Source: Icerya purchasi | Taxonomy: Eukaryota > Arthropoda > Insecta > Hemiptera > Monophlebidae | Direction: 5' to 3' | Assembly: GCA_039619475.1 (NCBI GenBank) | Contig: CM077115.1 | Span: 61,820,864-61,884,863, forward strand | Length of the DNA stretch: 64,000 nt | Shown: positions 28,001 to 35,883 of the stretch, piece by piece | How positions within the stretch are numbered: the first letter of the stretch is position 1 | How the letters are laid out: each line of letters starts with the position of its first letter | The notes under the pieces: generated by a model | Told to the model about the DNA's origin: nothing | Seen by the model: only the letters and a program-made list of their open reading frames with translations | The model's database searches: none | Program-made: the position numbers and the translations under genes

Positions 28001-28245
28001 TTCGCTACTTTTATTATATACCTGTAAGCAGAATTTAAAGATTCTGTACACGGTCTTAGCAAAATAATTTCGTAAAATTCTTGCCCTTTAATCGGTTGTT
28101 TAGACGGTCCATATAACACTAAACTTTCTTCCCTGCAAACAACATCTCGGCCGGCATATTTCTCTTGTTTAACATCTATTACTTTTGTTGTGTTCACTTC
28201 CGAATTTAAAAGTATTTTTATGGCTTGCCCGAACCAGTTAGCCAT
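1591..28245 (-). CDS. PLA2G6: PLA2G6-type calcium-independent phospholipase A2, 5' part (7 exons, N-terminal and ankyrin region)
   Basis: Seven minus-strand exons (28245-28022, 27857-27767, 21531-21407, 18273-18090, 12696-12457, 4224-4099, 1754-1591) join with matching phases 2/0/2/0/0/0/2 and GT-AG borders, giving about 384 residues without a stop. Group VIA enzymes hydrolyse sn-2 acyl chains of membrane phospholipids without calcium and act in membrane remodelling, including in mitochondria. The order of parts fits the vertebrate protein: an N-terminal domain (about residues 1-105), a HIAVQL-type first repeat, then ankyrin repeats marked by [47 protein letters not shown] and [10 protein letters not shown], and the end [10 protein letters not shown] (human ALIVFGAEVD). 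The family is about 750-800 residues, so the glycine-rich loop and the GxSxG serine of the lipase are off the left edge. Recognition is by family memory; I regard it as firm. The ATG at 28245 starts the only long open frame of exon 1. Confidence 0.93.
1755..4098. other. PLA2G6 intron 6
   Basis: No exon and no clear mobile element recognised. It has simple A/T-rich runs and a short C-run near 1970-1976. The frames at 3194-3400 (minus) and 3454-3741 (plus) look like chance frames. Confidence 0.55.
4099..4224 (-). CDS. PLA2G6: PLA2G6 exon 6, ankyrin repeat
   Basis: 126 bases (42 codons), phase 0 on both sides, acceptor tttaTAG, donor atg/GTAGGT. It encodes [20 protein letters not shown] and the start of the next unit, GRTALHIM. 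This matches human YGASPLHWAKNAEMARMLL and GNTALHVAV. The 5' intron is 8.2 kb and contains LINE and SINE debris. Confidence 0.92.
4673..4700. repeat. (AT)n microsatellite
   Basis: An uninterrupted run of AT, about 14 units, inside PLA2G6 intron 5. Confidence 0.95.
4701..7369. other. PLA2G6 intron 5, left part without features
   Basis: AT-rich DNA with many short homopolymer runs. I recognise no exon or element here. Confidence 0.55.
7370..7505 (+). repeat. SINE 3' body copy
   Basis: Contains the shared core beginning ggccgagagaaaggaactgg, then attcattaggctta and aagcttaacttcacaatc, and ends gagacttactttact. The same ordered blocks occur at 20848-20932, 53370-53625 and, reversed, 55437-55575. 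This is a dispersed short repeat. The tRNA-like head seen at 53.4 kb is missing or unrecognisable here. Confidence 0.75.
7554..8165 (-). pseudogene. RTE-like LINE reverse transcriptase fragment
   Basis: The minus-strand translation gives a broken reverse transcriptase. Near 8130 it reads [19 protein letters not shown], which is motif C (usually FADD) and its flank, then [14 protein letters not shown], then the C-terminal connection in the frame 7850-7554 ([21 protein letters not shown], followed by [11 protein letters not shown]). The same module is found at 8570-9260 and 53635-54820. Several frame changes make it a dead copy. The element type is inferred from these motifs; it resembles the RTE-like group common in insects. 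Confidence 0.75.
8570..9260 (+). pseudogene. RTE-like LINE, 3' end fragment (C-terminal domain)
   Basis: Plus-strand frames read [39 protein letters not shown] residues, [11 protein letters not shown], and [18 protein letters not shown]. They end in a short block with [14 protein letters not shown] and the tail STKGEIEKK before an A-rich stretch. The order matches the 3' part of the element at 53.6-54.8 kb. There are many stops and shifts. It points away from the fragment at 7554-8165, so the two are separate insertions or a rearranged copy. Confidence 0.75.
9261..10139. other. PLA2G6 intron 5, AT-rich stretch
   Basis: A tagatagatagat run lies at 9273-9290. Nothing else is recognised; the overlapping minus-strand frames at 9169-9656 look like chance frames. 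Confidence 0.5.
10140..10230 (-). repeat. tRNA-derived SINE head
   Basis: On the minus strand there is an A-box-like gtaattagtcaagcggcgg and, 20-30 bases later, a perfect B-box-like gttcgaatccc. This is the RNA polymerase III internal promoter layout of tRNA-derived SINEs. A second, worn copy is at 25950-26025. It does not fold into a clean tRNA, so I call it a SINE head rather than a tRNA gene. Confidence 0.6.
10231..12456. other. PLA2G6 intron 5, right part
   Basis: AT-rich. It contains a compound CT/AT microsatellite at 10930-10961. No exon or clear element is recognised. The frames at 10275-12208 on both strands appear to be chance. Confidence 0.5.
10930..10961. repeat. (CT)n(AT)n compound microsatellite
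   Basis: About nine CT units followed by about six AT units. Confidence 0.9.
12457..12696 (-). CDS. PLA2G6: PLA2G6 exon 5, ankyrin repeat plus Ser/Pro/Val-rich segment
   Basis: 240 bases (80 codons), acceptor ttgaTAG, donor gag/GTAATT, phase 0 on both sides. It starts [18 protein letters not shown] and carries a good ankyrin unit ([10 protein letters not shown], then [11 protein letters not shown]). After that comes a segment rich in Ser, Pro, Val and Ala ([15 protein letters not shown]..). In the human protein this place holds another ankyrin unit of about the same length (..GYPIHSAMKF..). The end KLHEE joins exon 6 DMKHGG as human QIHSKDPRYG does, so no exon seems to be missing between them. 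Confidence 0.9.
12697..13438. other. PLA2G6 intron 4, right of exon 5
   Basis: No recognisable feature apart from short AT repeats around 13380-13440. Confidence 0.5.
13440..13742. mobile_element. Short TIR element (MITE-like)
   Basis: About 300 bases with inverted ends. The left end reads caagggcgttgc then a G-run. The right end, read inward on the minus strand, gives aagagcgtagccaagggggg. Both ends abut TA-rich DNA. There is no coding capacity. Ends of the type GGGCGTAGCCA plus a G-run are common on non-autonomous DNA elements in insects; which superfamily is unknown. Confidence 0.6.
13743..16398. other. PLA2G6 intron 4, middle part
   Basis: AT-rich DNA with AT microsatellites at 13742-13766 and 14609-14653 and an A-run at 15641-15668. 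I find no exon and no element I can name. Confidence 0.5.
14609..14653. repeat. (AT)n microsatellite
   Basis: An uninterrupted AT tract, about 22 units. Confidence 0.95.
16400..17668 (-). mobile_element. Mariner element, degenerate, near full length
   Basis: About 1.27 kb. Inverted ends share aatatgactccg(c/t)cttt at 16411-16428 and, reversed, 17643-17660. Minus-strand frames give the mariner transposase in order: start at 17496 (MSVFVPSK), [10 protein letters not shown] near 17400, the helix-turn-helix ([20 protein letters not shown]) in the frame 17296-17057, then [10 protein letters not shown] (first Asp), [10 protein letters not shown] (second Asp), and [12 protein letters not shown] (third Asp). 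The catalytic triad can still be read, but stops and frameshifts, including one right after the start, make it inactive. Length and motifs fit the mariner DD34D group. Confidence 0.88.
17669..18089. other. PLA2G6 intron 4, left end
   Basis: Short AT-rich stretch between the mariner and exon 4. Nothing else is recognised. Confidence 0.5.
18090..18273 (-). CDS. PLA2G6: PLA2G6 exon 4, ankyrin repeats
   Basis: 184 bases, acceptor ttttaCAG, donor ctg/GTAATA. It encodes two ankyrin units with [20 protein letters not shown] and [12 protein letters not shown]. The second matches human GETVFHYAVQGD very well. Enters in phase 2, leaves in phase 0. The intron on its 5' side is 3.1 kb. Confidence 0.92.
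18361..18520 (+). repeat. Possible SINE copy
   Basis: An A-box-like gtctagtagttaaacaag is followed about 30 bases later by gatttcgattcagc. Further on there is attagacttc and aaaaccttaattc, like the SINE body blocks elsewhere in the window. It is diverged and uncertain. Confidence 0.4.
18521..20847. other. PLA2G6 intron 3, left part
   Basis: AT-rich. It contains the compound AT/GT microsatellite at 18949-19014. The frames at 20118-20551 have no family resemblance. A taataataataa run followed by attgaaattgaaattg near 20803-20835 may be the tail of an old retroelement. Confidence 0.45.
18949..19014. repeat. (AT)n(GT)n compound microsatellite
   Basis: About 14 AT units run directly into about 19 GT units. 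Likely to vary in length between individuals. Confidence 0.95.
20848..20932 (+). repeat. SINE 3' body copy
   Basis: Shares agaactgg, cattaggcta and aaaccttaatttcacaatc in the same order as the copies at 7.4 and 53.5 kb. Confidence 0.6.
20933..21406. other. PLA2G6 intron 3, right end
   Basis: T-rich on the plus strand; no feature recognised. The frame at 21089-21385 is low-complexity. Confidence 0.5.
21407..21531 (-). CDS. PLA2G6: PLA2G6 exon 3, first ankyrin-like unit
   Basis: 125 bases, acceptor caaCAG, donor aa/GTATGT. It encodes a unit with [20 protein letters not shown], matching human [20 protein letters not shown]. Enters in phase 0, leaves in phase 2. It lies 6.2 kb from exon 2; the intron between them carries Tc1-like DNA. 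Confidence 0.9.
22123..23794 (-). mobile_element. Tc1-like transposon with long IR/DR-type ends
   Basis: About 1.67 kb. The minus strand encodes a broken Tc1-like transposase: the N-terminal DNA-binding part at 23366-23034 ([15 protein letters not shown]), then a frameshift, then the catalytic domain at 23062-22502. Catalytic-region motifs are [31 protein letters not shown] and [10 protein letters not shown], giving a DD34E triad. The ends are long: a short motif (caaaagtctttacac) is present at the outer left (22131-22149), inner left (22331-22348) and inner right (23593-23612), and a damaged form sits at the outer right (23778-23794). Between inner and outer copies about 80 bases (22225-22310 versus 23630-23705) are inverted copies of one another. 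This is the IR/DR layout known from some Tc1-like elements. Confidence 0.87.
23868..24432 (+). mobile_element. Remnant of another Tc1/mariner-type element, right end
   Basis: A 73-codon frame at 23986-24207 includes [16 protein letters not shown], similar to the short helix-turn-helix segment found in front of mariner-type transposases. It is followed by two direct copies of one end motif: tgtccaaatacttttgttac at 24208 and tgtccgaatacttctgtggc at 24401, about 195 bases apart. The second ends in ttactgtata next to TA. This again looks like the inner and outer repeat of a long Tc1-like end. No left end was found. Confidence 0.55.
24433..25949. other. PLA2G6 intron 2, middle part
   Basis: AT-rich; no exon or element recognised. 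The frame at 25394-25609 has no visible domain. Confidence 0.5.
25950..26025 (-). repeat. tRNA-derived SINE head, worn copy
   Basis: The minus strand matches the head at 10140-10230: ggtgtttcattcgagtagaa and then ccgaatcctg where the other copy has the B box gttcgaatccc. Confidence 0.5.
26026..27766. other. PLA2G6 intron 2, right end
   Basis: AT-rich; nothing recognised. Confidence 0.5.
27767..27857 (-). CDS. PLA2G6: PLA2G6 exon 2
   Basis: Short exon, 91 bases, after a 164-base intron. The acceptor ends ttatttattTAG and the donor is gaa/GTGAGT. With the two bases of exon 1 it encodes [20 protein letters not shown] and then [11 protein letters not shown]. This aligns residue by residue with the human stretch beginning SGFRLFQLELEADALVNF. 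Enters in phase 2 and leaves in phase 0. Confidence 0.9.
28022..28245 (-). CDS. PLA2G6: PLA2G6 exon 1 (start codon exon)
   Basis: ATG at 28245-28243 opens [13 protein letters not shown] and runs 74 codons plus two bases to the donor (cag/GTATAT, intron begins 28021). The human protein starts in a similar way (M, two residues, FGR..). Further along, [14 protein letters not shown] fits the first beta-rich segment of the N-terminal domain and FYEIILLRP fits the human CVLVNPR region. It ends in phase 2. No signal peptide is seen, as expected for a cytosolic or peripheral enzyme. Any 5' UTR intron is not visible. Confidence 0.9.
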
Positions 28246-28461
28246 AAAGGTAAAGAAAAAAACAGAAAAATAACATAAAACACAATCCGGCTCAAAGTTT
28301 ACTACAATTTACTTTATATCACAATAAACTAAAAAATTAATGTTTTAGTAACAGAACTATCGAAATATAAATAAAATCATTAAACTCTATAGGCATTCTA
28401 AAATTTACAGAAAAAATACAGTTCAAACTTCACAGTTTACAGAGAACAGCGTCTAGCGGGA

Positions 28462-29733
28462 ACCCTGTGGTTAAAAAGGTTTATGATAAGCCTGATGGTG
28501 CCAAAATCTACATTGCAATTTGAACAACGAATTATTTTACGCTATTTTAGCGCTATCACATGGTCAGTTTTAAAACTAATTTGTGTTTACAAAATTATAA
28601 TTTGTGGAAATGTATGCTTACGTTTTATTTACATATATTTTATATATGTTTAATTTATTCATATGTATTTCGATTGTCATGGAAATATATTTATTCACTA
28701 AATATATTTTATGTGAACTCTGATATGTTACTTATTTGAAAACGATAAATCGCAATTTCTTATAAGTAACTTTATTATTTATATGCTGATTATATATAAA
28801 ATGATAAATGTTTTTGTACTACAAGTTGCTTTTCAGTAATATATATATATATATATATGTGTTTTACATATATTTAATTTATGTGTATTTTAATTATGAA
28901 AATATATGTATATGTCAGACAACTTATTATTTACATTTTGATAGTCTTCTCACGCGGAAGTAATAAATTAATTCTAGCATTAAAATTTCAGAAAACGGGA
29001 TTGCAAAATGGTATACAATATATCTATATACTTAAGTGCAAACGTTTGAAGTAAAACAAAAAATCCTTTTTGAATAATAATAGCTAGTTTTTAAAACTAA
29101 GGCAACGGCTTTTGTTACTTTTGTTTCAATGAAACACGGGTGTTTATTATATAATGAGTGAATAAGTATAATTTTTGCTAAAATGATCTTATAGTCACAA
29201 ATGTTTTGTAAATATTAATTTGAAGCAAAAAAGTATTTCTTCTTCATTCGACTTGTACACAGAATTTTAATTAAAAGTAATTTTTTGCAAATTAAAAGTG
29301 AAATATATAGATAACAAATTTATTTACACATTTACCAGGGATTTGAATTCATCTATAATTAGAGCATGTAGAAAAACAATATTTAAAAAACAAAAGCTGT
29401 TGCCTTAATTTTAAAAACTAGCTATTATTATTCAAAAAGGATTTTTTGTTTTACTTCAAACATTTGCACTTAAGTATATAGATATATTGTATACCATTTT
29501 GCAATCCCGTTTTCTGAAATTTTTATGCTAGAATTAATTTATTATTTCCGCGTGAATGTAACATTTTCAAAATATGTTGTACAATATTATTATGTGCCGC
29601 GAAAAAAATATTCCTAAACTAACCACTTGATGGCGTTATAGTCGCGGCTATTGTAGATTAATTTTTCGTTCAAATTGGCAACGTAGTTTTTGCTACCACT
29701 GCGTTTATCATATATCTTCTTGCACCCTACGGT
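28462..29733. repeat. Long imperfect inverted repeat upstream of PLA2G6
   Basis: Two sets of matching arms share one axis. Inner arms: 28951-29110 and 29390-29555, about 160 bases each, nearly identical in inverted orientation (for example gaaaacgggattgcaaaatg on the left against its reverse complement cattttgcaatcccgttttc on the right). Outer arms: about 28462-28575 and 29605-29733, more diverged (left caccatcaggcttatcat when read reversed, right taccactgcgtttatcat). The left half carries about 370 extra AT-rich bases. No coding sequence is seen. It could be a foldback transposon or two facing copies of a non-coding element. Its left end is 217 bases from the PLA2G6 start codon, so it lies in the presumed promoter or 5' UTR. 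Confidence 0.8.
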
Positions 29734-30058
29734 GAGTAATGCGTATGTAAAAGCAGTTGTTACTATAAGATTTTTTTTTTCATTTATTTAATAATAAAGT
29801 ACCTAAAAATTATTCTAAATTCTTGATATTGAATTTGTTCATTTAACTTATATATATTAGCATTTTAAATTATGTATTATTTTATGCAAATTAAATTAAT
29901 AAATCACTAAACGTTGTTTCACTGTGATATTATTTGTATCTGTGAAAAAGAAATACGCTGTATTTGCAATATAATTTTATATAAAAGTTAAAACAATAAG
30001 GTCGGTAGCAATTTGGAACAATTTTAAGGTACTCATTACAAAAATAAATTAATTCGAT

Positions 30059-30256
30059 TTGAGTGTTCTGCTCTTCCTGCTGAACGTCCTTCTCATTACT
30101 TACTTTTAAAGTTAAGGCTTTCTGCGTCCTATTGCGCTTTTTATACTCTGTCATTTTTCTCTCATTCTGTTGTCCATGCCATTGGTTCCTTTATTTCAGC
30201 TATTTCCGATCGAATAAGTTCTATATGACGAATCAACAAAAAAAAAAAAAAATAAC
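30059..30256 (+). repeat. Dispersed repeat, retroelement 3' end with A-tail (copy 1)
   Basis: Starts gagtgttctgctcttcctgc, includes ccattggttcctttatttca and gctatttccgatcgaat, and ends in an A-run. The same blocks in the same order occur at 58858-59107 and, worn, at 47930-48283. The A-tail suggests the 3' end of a LINE or a SINE; the parent element is not identified. Confidence 0.7.
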
Positions 30257-31030
30257 ATCTCTGTAGTCGGTATTGAAAATACCGGCGTGGGTTGTATTTT
30301 TTTTTTTGTCATTAACAGCAAAATTTTCACTTTTTTCGATTATTTACAACCGCGCAATTCAGCTAACCAAAATAATTGTCCCGACGGGCGACTTGACTAT
30401 TTCACGTTGCAAACTCTTAGTATCTGCATAATAAGTGGAGACTATCTCGACGGACAACTGATTTTTAACTGGAGAAAAAAACTAACTCTGTGGAAATATC
30501 TAGGTCGGATTTTTCTTCTTTTCTTGTTTCGTTTTCGACCCCTACCTATCGGAATCACTAACACTGCGATGGTTCTTGATGGGCTATTTCCCTCTGACCA
30601 ACAATAGGATTTCTCGGGCACACTAATATTTTCTCTCACATCCTATTTACCGCTATTTATTATTTTATTTTATATATCTATTTCACAAGTTTCACTACAA
30701 TAAACAGATTACGCATTTTATTTGAAATAAATGAATATTCTGGAAACTTTAGGGGGAGGGGAAATGCCCAACTTTCGGCTAGAAAACAGAAAAGTAAATA
30801 TATTAAAAAGACAAATTTAGCTTATATTATTTGAATATCTTAAAGGGCATATTAACTTAAGCTTCATTGAGGAGAGAAAAGCAAAGAATATTGATAAAAA
30901 AATGGACGTAAATGTTTCCAAGATCTTTGAAAAATTATTATTAAAAAGGATTTGTTTGATAGTAGAAAATCAAAAGGTTATTCCTAAGAAATCCTCCTTT
31001 AAATAAAAATATGATGAATATAAGGAGTTT
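30257..31030. other. Intergenic stretch
   Basis: A 106-codon frame at 30287-30607 has no family I recognise and probably belongs to repeat debris. Nothing else is seen. Confidence 0.4.
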
Positions 31031-31149
31031 AACATGCTGAATTCAGATTTGCTTTTCATTCTTTGCTATCACGTATATATTTATTTAAAATGTATTTTTT
31101 TTAATAGCTTAAAATTATATATATATTTTGTCTGTTGTTCTTGCATTAA

Positions 31150-32300
31150 CGGTGCTCTATTCAGTACAGATCGTATTTGTATACACAGAAAGAGAGAGAA
31201 CGATATCAGAGACGCTTACCCTACACTTAGTCAATCGAGTATTTCCTCTGCTTCTTCATCATTATATACAGACTTAACAAAACCACGTCTTCTTACGCAA
31301 TCTGATTTGAATGACTTTGTTCGCGATTTAGAAGTCTCAAAATCTAGGGCTCAACTTCTCGGATCAAGATTACAACAATGGAATTTGATAGATAAAAATA
31401 CAAAGGTCTCATATTTTTGTAACACACAAGAAAATTTTATGAGTTATTTCACCAAAGAGGGTAATTTAGTATTTTGTAATGATGCTAAAGGACTTCTACA
31501 AGAAATGGGTTTTCCCGAAGGATCGGAGGAATGGTAACTTTTTATTGATTCGTCCAAAATCAGTTTAAAAGCTGTATTACTTCGCAATGGCAATAAATAT
31601 CCTTCAATTCTCCTAGCACATGCAACAAACATGAAAGAAAATTATGGAAATATGAAGTTATTATTGGAAAAAATTCAATATTTACAGTACACGTGGAACA
31701 CCCGTGCTGATTTAACAGTTGTAGCAATGTTAACTAGATTGCAAGAACGATGCACAGAATTCTGTTGTTTTTTATGCGAGTGGGACAGTCACGCAAGAGA
31801 TAAGCACTACGTAGTGAAAAATTGGTCAAAAAGAATGAGTTTCATACCTGAAGTCAAACATGTAAAAGAAGAACCTTTAGTTCAAAATGAAAAACTTTCT
31901 TTACCACCACTCCATGTACAGCTGAGTCTTATGAAAAATTTTGTAAAAACCATGAACAGAGATGGTGAAGGCTTTCAAAACCTCAAAACCAAATTCCCTC
32001 GAATCAGCAACGCGAAATTTAAAGAAGGAATCTTTGAAATGAAAACTACCAGGAAATCATCCAAGAACTTCTTTCTACATATAAAGCTCTGAAATGCAAC
32101 ATGGACCTTAAAATTCATTTTTTAGACACTCTCACTTAGATTTCTTCTCCATAAATTTTGGAGCAGTATCAGATGAACACGGTGAAAGGTTTCATCAAGA
32201 CATGGTGCACATAGAGAGGCGCTACAACGGGAAATGGTTAGAATCAATGCTTGCCGATTTCTGTTAGTCGATTCGTCGCGAAACTCCAATAGAAAATATG
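31150..32300 (+). pseudogene. Broken copy of an insect multi-copy family of unknown function
   Basis: Two frames (31034-31537, 31631-32092) and a third shifted frame (about 32125-32270) read one protein: SDLNDFVRDLEVSKSRAQLL, LLGSRLQQWNL, FCNDAKGLLQEMGFPEGSEE then a stop, LFIDSSKISLKAVLLRNGNK, FLCEWDSHARDKHY, KLSLPPLHVQLSLMKNFVK, KFKEGIFEM, HSHLDFFSINFGAVSDEHGE and RFHQDMVHIERRYNGKW. I know this ordered set (LFIDSSK.SLKAVLL, LW.SRA, PPLH.KLGLMK.FVK, DE.GERFHQD) from proteins annotated only as uncharacterised and present in many copies in insect genomes. No enzyme motif is assigned. The in-frame stop at 31535 and two shifts make this copy dead. Such copies probably move with a transposon, which is inference. 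Confidence 0.75.
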
Positions 32301-32562
32301 GAAAGGAAGAAAACTACAAAGTGAAATACTATTAACAGCAAGTAATTAGATTATCTAATGGTGTTTGATGTTTTGTAACAAATTTGATCTAATATTGTAT
32401 CAGTTATAAAATATATAATTTAAATGAAGAAAAAAAAAAAGAGTTTTATTGAAAAATTACATTTAAAAAAATATATACGTGATTTGTAATTTTTTATACT
32501 ATATTTCTATTCTGATATGTATCAAAATCAGAAGGAGAGAAAACATTTTTTTTTTTTTTTGC

Positions 32563-33600
32563 AGACCAGTGTTATCAGTTTGGCTTTCGACCTCAACATT
32601 CTACAATTCAACAATGTCACAGACTTGTAGATGCAGTGGCAACGGTACTTGAAAAAAAAAACAAATATGCTCAGCGGTCTTCTTGGATGTAGAACAAACT
32701 TTTGATCGTGTCTGGCATACCGGATTAAAATATAACTTAATCCAGATAAATCCACCCGATCTCTATCTACTGCTCGTAGCGTACCTAACAACTAGAACAT
32801 TCTCAGTCAAAATTAATGAGGTCCTTTCTGAAGAAAGAAAAATATGTGCTTCGGTTCCACAAGGAAGTCTGTTGGGCCTAATATTTTATTCAATATACAC
32901 AGCAGACATATTCGTTTCCAATCAGACAATTCTGGCTACATTTGCGGACGATATAGCATTAATGGCCTGAGCGAAAATTTCGATTTTGCGAATATAGCAA
33001 TTCAAGATCATATCGATGACATACAAACGTGGGCCAGCAACTGGAGAATTAAGCATAATGTTAAAAAATGTCAGCGCATAACTTTCACTAATAGACTTAT
33101 TACATGTTCGAAGTTAATAATAAATAATTCTGAGATACCGCAGGTTAATTCCGTGAAATATCTGGGAATGACTAAACTGGCGTTTCCATACAGAACAAAT
33201 TAGTAGAAGAGTCTGGGCACGAGCCAAATTGCTCTAACCAACAGTAGGAAGAAGGTCTAGTTAAAGTCTGGATTTAAAAAGACAGATATACCTCACGGTT
33301 ATAGCACGATAGAATGGCGTAGAGCTGTGCAAAAATACTTAAGCAAGTAACCTATTACTGGTACAAAGACAGCAATCAAAGATACTTCGCATGGTGGTTT
33401 CGGCTCCTACTTATGTCTCTAATCATACTCTCCACAAGGATCTTAATATACCATTAGTTAAAGATGTACATGTACAACAGTATCAAAAATTCTTCGATAA
33501 AATTAGTCTTAGTGATAATCCTAACATATTTTGAATGTCAAGAAATACGTTTTCAGGCAATACTAGGAGAAGATTAAAAAGAAGATGGTGCCGGGACGCT
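32563..33600 (+). pseudogene. Jockey-type LINE reverse transcriptase, fragment
   Basis: Plus-strand frames read QFGFRPQHSTIQQCHRLVDA, then VDVEQTFDRVWHTGLKYNL (motif A), VPQGSLLGLIFYSIYTADI (motif B region), TFADDIALM (motif C), NWRIKHNVKKCQRITF and VNSVKYLGM. A remnant of the C-terminal end follows near 33560-33590 (RRRLKRRWCRDA). A frameshift lies just after motif C, and stops interrupt the 3' part. It lacks the endonuclease and the front of the polymerase, so it is 5'-truncated. Confidence 0.85.
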
Positions 33601-33930
33601 CTCTCTCATCATAATGATACTATAACTAGTATCCGTCGTCCGTAAGGAAATGTTTGCTTTTGTATCTAACTGATAATAGGCCCTTCGGTCATTATTATAC
33701 TTAAAGACGTGTCCACGGGGGGGGGGGCTTCCATGAGAACTGAAATAGTTATTATAAATACACAAGAATCTGAAAAAAATCAAAAATTCTAAATAAATAT
33801 TGATGATTTTTTAGGGTGTTCTTACCTTTAAGAGAAAAAAGAAAAAATATGCTCCATATTTTAGATACTTCATTAATATTTTATGCAATTTTTTTTATTA
33901 CGAGTATAATCAATAACATACTCGTATGTA
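33601..33930. other. Intergenic stretch, probable LINE 3' UTR
   Basis: Follows the jockey-type frame. It has a G-run at about 33718-33728. Nothing else is recognised. Confidence 0.4.
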
Positions 33931-35361
33931 CAGTGTTATCCAAATTCGGGTTAACCGAAACGTTTCCGACTATGACGCGTGCCGTGTTTTCAAAGTTAAA
34001 ACGACGAGAAACGAGCACATGACCCATCACGGTGGTGAGCGACTTCCTGTGTCCTTCTCTCATGCTATGTATTCTGCCCCAGGTCACAAAATGAATAAAG
34101 AACACATAACAGTTCTTTTAGCTTGAAATGCCTCTGTGACTCATAGACGGCCACCAACGTGCATCAGCAAATCAAAGAAACCCCGATCCTTAAAGGACAT
34201 TGCACCAAATGCTTTACCGGTTTTTATAGAGCGCAAAGGTTTTTTGATCATTTTGTGGCGAAAGTTGAGAAGTTTTTAGCTGAAAAAGGACTGCCTAAAA
34301 AGCGATTTTATTAATCGGCATGGCGTCTGCACACCCTTGTGAATTAAAAATTGGCGGTATTGTGGTTCGCTTCCTTCCCCCAAACGTTACTAGCCTGATT
34401 CAGCCTCTGGATCAGGGTGTCATAGAAATGTTTAAATGACACTACCGAGGGATGTTACTGAGAACCATTCTACAAGATTGCGAAACACAAAATAAAGAAG
34501 TAAATGAAGCCCTGAAATCAGTGAACATGAAACATGTGATTTATTGGCGTGCGCAAGCATAGGACAAGATTCAAAATGAAACACTTCAAAGGCGCCGGAG
34601 AAAACTTTATGATAGGCTAGAAGAGGAAGAGGGAACAGAAAGTTTTGAAAACTTGTCAGAGATGATTCATACAATACCTGCATGCGAAGATATGAATGAA
34701 AGTGACGTGAACGAATGGATTGTCATAGATGATTCCGAAGAACTCACGACCAAGATACTATTGTAGAGGCAGTTTTTCAGCCAGCTAATAACACTACAGA
34801 AAATATGGAAGCTGATAACGGCGACAATGACGGATCAGGAAAAGTGACAGCTGACAATGGTTTCAATGCCTTAGAGGTACATAAGTCAAGCATTGCATGC
34901 CTACATACAGTATGTCGACAGTCAGTACAGTATGTAAGTTTTTGTTATGTATTTTAGGTTGCACTCAGATTTGTTGAGCAGTGCACCGAGTTAACGCCTG
35001 CTGACGTTCTATTAATAAAAAGATGAAGGGATATCGCTGCTCGAAAACGGTGTGAGGGACGCAAAACGCAAAAAAAAAATCTAAATACAGTACATTATGT
35101 ACATTGTATGTAATTACTAAATACATATATAATAATGTTAATTACGTAAATTTTTATACATACATATACGAAAATGTTGTAAATATCATTTTAAAATAAA
35201 AAAAAGCATAACTGTAACTTACAGAAATAGTTTGTAATCCATTTCCCTTACATATGTACTTATTTTAGTAAGCTATTTTTTGATGTTCGTGGGTTAACCG
35301 AAAAAATCGATTATCTGAAACGGCCGTCCCTTCTTTATTTCGGATAACCGGGGTTCTACTG
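33931..35361 (+). mobile_element. pogo/Tigger-type DNA transposon, degenerate
   Basis: About 1.43 kb between TA dinucleotides. The right end, read on the minus strand, is cagtagaaccccggttatcc, a classic Tigger-like end. The left end starts cagtgttatccaaattcggg and continues ttaaccgaaacg, which recurs in subterminal position on the right (ttaaccgaaaaaatcg). Plus-strand frames encode the end of a DDE transposase of the pogo/jerky/CENP-B type: [20 protein letters not shown] near 34370-34430, then FKRHYRGMLLRT, NMKHVIYWRAQA and an acidic tail (NESDVNEWIVIDDSEE). The DNA-binding half is missing or decayed; stops and shifts are present. Confidence 0.85.
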
Positions 35362-35880
35362 TAATTTTTATTAATGTTTATAGGGTAATTAATTTATGTA
35401 AATTATTAATATATAAATCAAAATGATGGAAATTATTAATAGTATGAATATTAGTGGAAAATGTATTATTATTTATAAAATAAATATGTGACCCCCCGCC
35501 CCCTTCAAAATTCTGGGCACGGGCCTGATTATACTACACCCACGAGTAGTGAGGTAGCATATCTTCTGTGTGTTATCAAGCATCCAAAAGATAAGTGGCT
35601 CCAACAAAATTCAATGCAGAACAAGGAAGAGAAGCAGATATCACGCGTCAGTGACCGATATTTCTTAAGAGCACATACATGTAGAATTTAATATAGTGTA
35701 TATTATTATCAGTTGCCTCATATCCACTTGGAGGGGAGGCAATATCGTTTTTAATTTTAATTTTTCTTTTTTAGGCTATTATTGAGAAATGCCAATTACA
35801 GCTAGGTTTGGCCGGTGCGGCAAAAAAAAAATAATAATTTAATTTGAAAAAGACCTAAATCACGGTGAGTTAGAAATAGA
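35362..35880. other. Intergenic stretch
   Basis: Contains a C-rich block near 35492-35505 followed by ttcaaaattctgggcacggg, which resembles the end of a non-autonomous element, but no partner end was found. Nothing else is recognised. Confidence 0.35.
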
Positions 35881-35883
35881 AAT

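Noticed and set aside
28246..28461. Core promoter of PLA2G6
   Set aside because: In this AT-rich DNA many TATA-like words occur; none can be preferred without transcript start data.
30287..30607. 106-codon plus-strand frame as a host gene
   Set aside because: No splice context, no domain, Phe/Leu-rich and next to an A-tailed repeat. A faint likeness of its acgggcgact region to 11968-11990 is too weak to use.
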